Source of the DNA: an uncultured Micrococcales bacterium
GTDB lineage: Bacteria > Actinomycetota > Actinomycetes > S36-B12 > GCA-2699445
Length of the DNA: 11,161 nucleotides
Assembly (NCBI GenBank): GCA_903915555.1
Contig: CAIWTL010000612.1
Coordinates: 1 to 11,161, forward strand
Direction: 5' to 3'
Part shown: positions 7,161 through 11,161 of the stretch, one piece after another
How the letters are laid out: each line of letters opens with the position of its first letter
Position numbering within the stretch: position 1 is the stretch's first letter
The notes under the pieces: generated by a model
Seen by the model: only the letters and a program-made list of their open reading frames with translations
Database searches by the model: none
Told to the model about the DNA's origin: nothing
Position numbers and translations under genes: made by a program

Positions 7161-7772
7161 TCAGCTCACGAGACCCGCGCGCATGCAGATGGCGACCATC
7201 TGGGCCCGATCGCCGGTACCCAACTTCCTGCCGATGCGGGACAGATGGCTCTTCACGGTGAGAGCCGACAGGTTGAGCTGCTCGCCGATCTCGCGGTTGG
7301 TGTGGCCGTTCGAGACGAACTGCACGACCTGGATCTCCCGGTCGGACAGGTCGGGACGACCGCCGGGGCGATGATCGTGGCGGTGGGGCGTCCCGGGGTT
7401 CGGTGCGTCGGCTCCATCGCGGGCGACGACGAAACTGCGGATCTTGGCGGCCAGGGCGAGTCGCACGGTGTTGTCGTCACCCCGGGGGCTCACGAGGACC
7501 AGCCGGTGCCACCCCTGGCGTCGCAGTTCCCGGATGACCTGCAGTACGGAGCCGTCCTGCGGGGCGGCTTCCACGACACAGACCCCGTGGTCCGTGGCCT
7601 GACGACCGCGGGTGACGGCATCCGTGGGGCCCAGCGCCTCGAGCACCCGGCCGATCCCCACGTTGCGGAGGGGCTCGGTCCACCGCCGCCGGTGGGAGGT
7701 ATCGGGGCTGACCAGCAGAGCCGACAGGCGCGGCAGGGGGCGCCTGATTGGTCCTGCCGCCATCGATGTCAC
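7161..7772 (-). CDS. NarL/LuxR-family atypical response regulator, WhiI-like
   Basis: This 203-aa predicted DNA-binding regulator has a degenerate receiver-like N-terminal domain and a clear LuxR-type helix-turn-helix at about 141-200 (LSDREIQVVQFVSNGHTNRE, then LSALTVKSHLSRIGRKLG). In the receiver part the usual acidic pair is reduced to VSPD (21-24). The expected phospho-acceptor Asp is Glu, E68 in VCVVEAAPQDG. Ser95 follows strand 4, and the conserved Lys is replaced in SFVVARDG. It is therefore unlikely to be controlled by ordinary phosphorylation. Start: GTG 7772 with GGGAGG five bases upstream (7778-7783 on the plus strand). Its place between rnd/fadA/fadB and DUF3000/hemE matches, from memory, that of whiI (SCO6029), the sporulation regulator of Streptomyces coelicolor. 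Orthology is inference from synteny and fold, and a role in sporulation cannot be assumed. No sensor kinase gene is adjacent. Confidence 0.85.
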   Translation of the reverse strand: MTSMAAGPIRRPLPRLSALLVSPDTSHRRRWTEPLRNVGIGRVLEALGPTDAVTRGRQATDHGVCVVEAAPQDGSVLQVIRELRRQGWHRLVLVSPRGDDNTVRLALAAKIRSFVVARDGADAPNPGTPHRHDHRPGGRPDLSDREIQVVQFVSNGHTNREIGEQLNLSALTVKSHLSRIGRKLGTGDRAQMVAICMRAGLVS

Positions 7773-7863
7773 GGGTGCCTCCCGGCTTCCACCATGCCTC
7801 TCGGATCGGCCGGAGTCCTGTTTTCCTTGAATCCCGTCGCGATCGCACGAGCCCCGGACCCCG

Positions 7864-7902
7864 CGAATCCGGGCGATTCGGACGGGACCCGCCCGGTCCG
7901 TC
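7864..7902. repeat. Two adjacent inverted repeats between the DUF3000 and WhiI-like genes
   Basis: CGAATC (7864-7869) and GATTCG (7875-7880) form a perfect 6-bp dyad around a 5-base centre. Directly next to it, GACGGGACC (7881-7889) and GGTCCGTC (7895-7902) pair as an 8-bp stem with one bulged G. The second stem begins only 6 bases after the DUF3000 stop and could terminate that transcript, though it has no T tract. The first dyad could be an operator about 90-110 bp upstream of the regulator gene. Confidence 0.35.
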
Positions 7903-7908
7903 GCTCAG

Positions 7909-8478
7909 TCAGCGTCGCAGTTGGGACACGCCTGGGGGGATCGGCTCGAGACCGGTCATGTGGGCCAAGAGGCCGAACCAGGCGACGGCATGGGCAGCGA
8001 TCCTGTCGTCTGTGGGTGTCCAGGATGCGCGGATCTCCAGTTCACCGGTCGGTTCGCGGCCGGACATGGCGCCGTAGGACTGGGAATGGGTGGTCGTCAC
8101 AGTGCCCCCGAAGGCCGTGAACGCCGCCCGTGCGTCCTCGAGGGCCTCGGTGAGGTAGGACCAGCCGACCTCGTTGAGCATCGCGTCTCCCGCGACCCCC
8201 TGCTCCTGCACCGCCTTGCCGAAGACGACGACGCGCCACTCGCCCTCCCAGGCGTCCTGGCCCGCGGGGTCGTGCAGCAGGACCAGGCGGCCGCTGCCGA
8301 TCTCGTCGTCGTCGATGACCACATCCGCCGTGAGTGCGATCGCGTAGGGGGCCAGGCGTTGGGGTGCCGGGGCCTCGAGCAGCTCGATCTCCTGGCGCGG
8401 CGTGAGTTCCCGCAGAGCGACCAGTGCCGCGCGGAAGGCGGCCGGCGGATCGTCGGCTCGTTGGTCAGCGGGGCGCAC
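7909..8478 (-). CDS. DUF3000 family protein (function unknown)
   Basis: This 189-aa soluble, acidic protein matches what I know of the actinobacterial DUF3000 family. It has an N-terminal PPAAFRAALVALRELTPRQE, a central LVLLHDPAGQDAWEGEWRVV followed by FGKAVQ, the DAMLNEVGWSYLTEAL segment, and the tail GELEIRASWTP...WFGLLAHMTGLEPIPPGVSQL. It has no signal peptide, membrane span or recognisable catalytic motif, and no biochemical role is established to my knowledge. The start is GTG 8478. There is no spaced Shine-Dalgarno site, but TAGCCT lies six bases upstream, pointing to leaderless translation. It is divergent from hemE with 131 bp between the starts and is followed 136 bp later by the WhiI-like gene. 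This order recurs in Streptomyces as far as I recall. Confidence 0.9.
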   Translation of the reverse strand: MRPADQRADDPPAAFRAALVALRELTPRQEIELLEAPAPQRLAPYAIALTADVVIDDDEIGSGRLVLLHDPAGQDAWEGEWRVVVFGKAVQEQGVAGDAMLNEVGWSYLTEALEDARAAFTAFGGTVTTTHSQSYGAMSGREPTGELEIRASWTPTDDRIAAHAVAWFGLLAHMTGLEPIPPGVSQLRR

Positions 8479-8490
8479 TCCGCCAGGCTA
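8479..8490 (-). promoter_or_regulatory. Candidate leaderless promoter (-10 box) of the DUF3000 gene
   Basis: On the minus strand TAGCCT (8490-8485) fits TANNNT and is followed by six bases (GGCGGA) and then the GTG start at 8478. The spacing is identical to that at dxs in this window. GGCGGA touches the start codon, too close to act as a ribosome-binding site, which favours a leaderless reading. No clear -35 box is seen. Confidence 0.5.
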
Positions 8491-8595
8491 GCCGCGAAAG
8501 TCGCGCTCCCGCCGATGCGGCGCGGCGACGCGCGGATCGGAGACGCATGTCGAGGGCCGTCGGCCGCGACGGCTGCGGTCCCTTCGGAGGCGTGG

Positions 8596-8609
8596 CAGGA
8601 TCGGTGCCC
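8596..8609 (+). promoter_or_regulatory. Weak candidate extended -10 box of hemE
   Basis: TGG followed by CAGGAT (8593-8601) resembles an extended -10 element (TGN plus a hexamer ending in T), eight bases before the GTG at 8610. It could start a very short-leader or leaderless transcript. It departs from TANNNT at the first base and lacks a -35 box, so it is only suggestive. The same stretch gives AGGA (8597-8600), nine bases from the start, as a possible ribosome-binding site. Confidence 0.3.
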
Positions 8610-9758
8610 GTGTCCTCCGAACTGCCACCCGGTCATCCGCTGCGCTCCGCCGGGGTCGCACAGTCGTCCCTGATCCGGGCCGCCCGGGGGGACCAGGGCG
8701 ATGACGTGCCGGTCTGGTTCATGAGGCAGGCCGGGAGGTCCCTGCCGGAGTACAAGGCACTGCGGGCCGGTGGCCCGATGCTGGACGCCTGCTTCGACAC
8801 CGACATGATCACCGAGATCACCATGCAGCCCGTGCGCCGTCACGGCGTCGACGCTGCCATCCTCTTCAGCGACATCGTGGTGCCGCTGCGGGCGGCCCAG
8901 GTGGACGTCACCATCCAGGCCGGGGTGGGGCCGGTCACGGGGGCCCCGGTGCGAGATGCCGCGGGTGTCGCAGCTATCGGCGAGCTCGGGGACACATCGG
9001 GTATCGAGGCGGCGATCACCCGATTGACAGGTGAACTGGGTGACACGCCGCTGATCGGATTCTGTGGTGCGCCCTTCACCCTCGCGTCCTACCTGGTCGA
9101 GGGAGGGCCGAGCCGCGAGCACCCCCTCACCAAGGCGATGATGTGGGGCCAACCCGAGGTGTGGGCCCGTCTGATGGAACGGGTCGCCGACCTCTGTGGG
9201 GAGTTCCTGAGGCGTCAGGTGCTGGCGGGAGCCAGCGCGGTACAGGTCTTCGACTCTTGGGCAGGCACCCTGTCGCGCCCCGACTACGAGCGGCACGTCC
9301 GGCCGCACACCCAGCGTGTGCTCAGCCATATCGCGGACCTGCCGGTTCCGAGAATCCATTTCGGCGTCGGGACAGGGGAACTCCTGGGGGCCATGGCGTT
9401 GCCGGACGTTGACGTCGTCGGGGTCGACTTCCGAGTCGAACTCTCCGACGGGATCTCGCGGATCGGACCGGACCACAGCGTGCAGGGCAATCTCGACCCG
9501 GCGGCGCTGCTCGCGCCCGCCGACGTCGCCCGCGCCCGGATGGCGCACATCATCGGGCAGGGCAGCGCGGCGCGGGGACACATCGTCAACCTCGGCCACG
9601 GGGTGCTCCCCGACACCGACGCCGAGGCGATCACGGACCTGGTGGGGTGGATCCACGAGAACGGTCCGGCGCTGCGACGTGAGGGGAGACGCCGGGCCGA
9701 GGGCGATGTCGAGGGGGATTCCGCTCCGGAGCCCGCGAGTGGGAAGGTGGTGCCATGA
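8610..9758 (+). CDS. hemE: Uroporphyrinogen III decarboxylase
   Basis: This cytosolic enzyme removes four carboxyl groups from uroporphyrinogen III to give coproporphyrinogen III, the precursor of haem. The N-terminal signature VWFMRQAGRSLPEY contains substrate-binding R39 and R43. The catalytic Asp is D88 in LFSDIVVPL. The second signature is GFCGAPFTLASYLVEGG, followed by FDSWAG, HFGVGTGELLG, VQGNLDPAALLAP and HIVNLGHGVLPDTD. From GTG 8610 the protein has 382 aa, somewhat longer than the usual 340-360. The surplus is a polar, probably disordered tail (GRRRAEGDVEGDSAPEPASG) and about 15 residues at the N terminus. Other in-frame starts are GTG 8604 and ATG 8547, the latter with GGAG four bases upstream; ATG 8547 would add 21 low-similarity residues. 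The stop overlaps the hemY start as ATGA, so the two genes are co-translated in a haem operon. Confidence 0.95.
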   Translation: MSSELPPGHPLRSAGVAQSSLIRAARGDQGDDVPVWFMRQAGRSLPEYKALRAGGPMLDACFDTDMITEITMQPVRRHGVDAAILFSDIVVPLRAAQVDVTIQAGVGPVTGAPVRDAAGVAAIGELGDTSGIEAAITRLTGELGDTPLIGFCGAPFTLASYLVEGGPSREHPLTKAMMWGQPEVWARLMERVADLCGEFLRRQVLAGASAVQVFDSWAGTLSRPDYERHVRPHTQRVLSHIADLPVPRIHFGVGTGELLGAMALPDVDVVGVDFRVELSDGISRIGPDHSVQGNLDPAALLAPADVARARMAHIIGQGSAARGHIVNLGHGVLPDTDAEAITDLVGWIHENGPALRREGRRRAEGDVEGDSAPEPASGKVVP

Positions 9759-11161
9759 GTGTGAGCGCCGAGAACAGCCACGTCGTGGGCAACCGACCAC
9801 ACCTGCGTGTCGTCCCCGACTCTCCCCGCTTCCGGAGACGGGTCGCTGTCATCGGCGGCGGCATCGCCGGCCTGGCCGCGGCCCACTACGTCCTGTCGGA
9901 GTCGAAGGGGGCCATCGACGTCACGGTCCTCGAGGCCGGTGACACCGTCGGCGGCAAACTGGTCACCTCTGAGGTCGCCGGGGTCACCCTTGATGCGGGC
10001 GCCGAGGCCATGCAGAGCACCCGACCCGAAGCCGTCAGCCTCGCCCGGGCCGTCGGGCTGGAACGCGACATCGTCCATCCGGAGGTGTTCGGCGCCTCGC
10101 TGTGGCTGAAGGACCGACTGCGTCCGATGCCGCCCAGTGTCATGGGTGTCCCGACCGACCTGCGTGCCCTGGCCGCCTCGCAGGTGCTCGGGGCACGTTC
10201 CCTGTTGACGCTGCCGCTGGAGTACGCCCGACCGGCGACGAGGTTCGAAGGTGATGTCTCGGTCGGTGCCTTCGTCGAGTCGCGGATGGGACGCGAGGTG
10301 GTCGAGACGCTCGTGGAGCCGCTTCTGGGGGGTGTCTACGCCGGGCGAGCGGACGCGTTGTCGCTGGAGGCGACTGTCCCGATGCTCTTCCGTGAGCTTC
10401 GCGGCGAGCCGAGTCTGCTCCGGGCCGCCGAGCGCACCGCACGCGGCGGTGGTCGACGCGCCGGTGCCCGGCGGGGACCCATCTTCGCGGGCATCCGGGG
10501 CGGGGTCGGAAGACTGCCCGGGGCCGTCGCCGCCGATCTCACCGCTGGTGGCGCATCGGTGCGGACCGGCATGCGGGTACGCAGCCTGCACCGCGTGGAC
10601 GACTGCTGGCGCATCATCGTCAACGAGCCCCACCGCCAGGAGGTCATCGAGGCCGAGGAGATCATCCTGGCCGTACCCCCTCATCAGGCATCCGCCCTCC
10701 TGTCACACATCGCGCCGCCCGCGGCCAACGACCTCGGGCTCATCGACATGTCGAGCATGGCTATCGTGACGCTCGCCTACCCCGCCTCAGCAGTAGCTCC
10801 GCTCGCGGGATCCGGTTTCCTCGTGCCACCGACGCAGGGACGCACGCTGAAGGCGGCCAACTACGCCACGAGCAAGTGGGACTGGATCGCACGAGAGGCG
10901 CGCACCCGGCGCCGCAGGGACGACGCACTCGTGGTCATCCGCAGTTCGGTGGGGCGTATGGGTGACGACGATGCCATCGACCGTGACGACGCCGATCTCG
11001 CTGCCGATGTGCACGCGGAACTGGCGGAGGCGGTGGGCATCAGCCGTGCACCGGTCGACCGTCTCGTGACCCGGTGGCGGGATGCCATCCCGCAGTACGC
11101 CACGGGCCACGTGCGTCGGGTGGAGCGCATCCGTTCGGTCGTGGCCGGCGTCGAGGGCCTC
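9755..11161 (+). CDS. hemY: Coproporphyrinogen/protoporphyrinogen oxidase, FAD-dependent (partial, 3' end outside window)
   Basis: This HemY/HemG-type flavoprotein oxidises the porphyrinogen ring. In Actinobacteria such enzymes usually act on coproporphyrinogen III (coproporphyrin-dependent pathway, also called CgoX), so HemE's product would be the direct substrate. All 469 codons to the window edge are open. A dinucleotide-binding motif VAVIGGGIAGLAAAHY (30-45) is followed by the ribose-binding Glu E60 (VTVLEAGDTVGGKL). Further family features are LDAGAEAM, the central VEPLLGGVYAGRADALS, GIRGGVGRLP and WRDAIPQYATGH. The sequence stops at VAGVEGL, just before the expected C-terminal GAAYDGVGIP-type FAD motif, so roughly 40 residues are missing. 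The start is ATG 9755, overlapping the hemE stop (ATGA), with GGGAAGG seven bases upstream. About 28 residues precede the FAD motif, more than in many homologues; a later start is possible but less well supported. Confidence 0.94.
   Translation, partial: MSVSAENSHVVGNRPHLRVVPDSPRFRRRVAVIGGGIAGLAAAHYVLSESKGAIDVTVLEAGDTVGGKLVTSEVAGVTLDAGAEAMQSTRPEAVSLARAVGLERDIVHPEVFGASLWLKDRLRPMPPSVMGVPTDLRALAASQVLGARSLLTLPLEYARPATRFEGDVSVGAFVESRMGREVVETLVEPLLGGVYAGRADALSLEATVPMLFRELRGEPSLLRAAERTARGGGRRAGARRGPIFAGIRGGVGRLPGAVAADLTAGGASVRTGMRVRSLHRVDDCWRIIVNEPHRQEVIEAEEIILAVPPHQASALLSHIAPPAANDLGLIDMSSMAIVTLAYPASAVAPLAGSGFLVPPTQGRTLKAANYATSKWDWIAREARTRRRRDDALVVIRSSVGRMGDDDAIDRDDADLAADVHAELAEAVGISRAPVDRLVTRWRDAIPQYATGHVRRVERIRSVVAGVEGL

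Noticed and set aside
6554..7261. Plus-strand open frame (235 aa) opposite rnd
   Set aside because: rnd has its full DEDDy residues here; the opposite frame is a shadow.
8097..9800. Minus-strand open frame of 567 aa opposite hemE and overlapping DUF3000
   Set aside because: It is the second-longest open frame on the minus strand, but its composition is antisense-like and hemE carries all signature motifs; its 3' part is DUF3000 in the wrong frame.
9284..10684. Minus-strand open frame (466 aa) opposite hemE/hemY
   Set aside because: It is a shadow of hemE and hemY, with no motif and extreme Arg/Asp/Gly bias.
1..11161. Mobile element, phage, CRISPR or defence system
   Set aside because: I found no transposase, integrase, terminal repeats, direct-repeat array or defence-type domain; every substantial frame is explained by housekeeping genes or their shadows.

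Overview
The window is GC-rich chromosomal DNA from an actinobacterium. The evidence is high GC with GTG starts in eight of the nine complete or start-containing genes, an actinobacterial-type Dxs, a mycobacterial-type trifunctional fatty-acid oxidation complex, a DUF3000 protein, and a gene order (fadB, fadA, rnd, NarL-type regulator, DUF3000, hemE) that I recall from the whiI region of Streptomyces. The genus cannot be fixed from the sequence. I see no mobile element, tRNA, rRNA, CRISPR array or phage gene; this is ordinary core-genome DNA rather than an accessory island, and I do not see a dramatic new system.

Layout. Positions 1-36 hold the last 11 codons of an upstream plus-strand gene. 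A 122-residue protein of unknown function (59-427) is followed 34 bp later by dxs (462-2330), the first enzyme of the MEP isoprenoid pathway, which has its own promoter-like sequence fused to the start codon. A convergent junction (2331-2416) leads to a minus-strand block. In transcription order this is DUF3000 (8478-7909), a NarL/WhiI-like atypical response regulator (7772-7161), ribonuclease D (7108-5901, interrupted by a -1 frameshift near 6251), fadA (5775-4570) and fadB (4567-2417). fadA and fadB form a translationally coupled pair with a candidate repressor operator lying over the fadA -10 box. DUF3000 is divergent from hemE (8610-9758), which overlaps by ATGA with hemY (9755 to the window edge, incomplete). 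hemE and hemY form the start of a haem operon.

Functional themes. The genes cover isoprenoid precursor supply, beta-oxidation, RNA processing or decay, a regulator, and haem synthesis by what is, in Actinobacteria, normally the coproporphyrin branch. They are neighbours rather than one pathway. The points most worth checking are the rnd frameshift, the Glu replacing the phospho-acceptor Asp in the WhiI-like regulator, the TANNNT-N6-GTG leaderless-type promoters of dxs and the DUF3000 gene, and the TTAC-N6-GTAA dyad at fadA.
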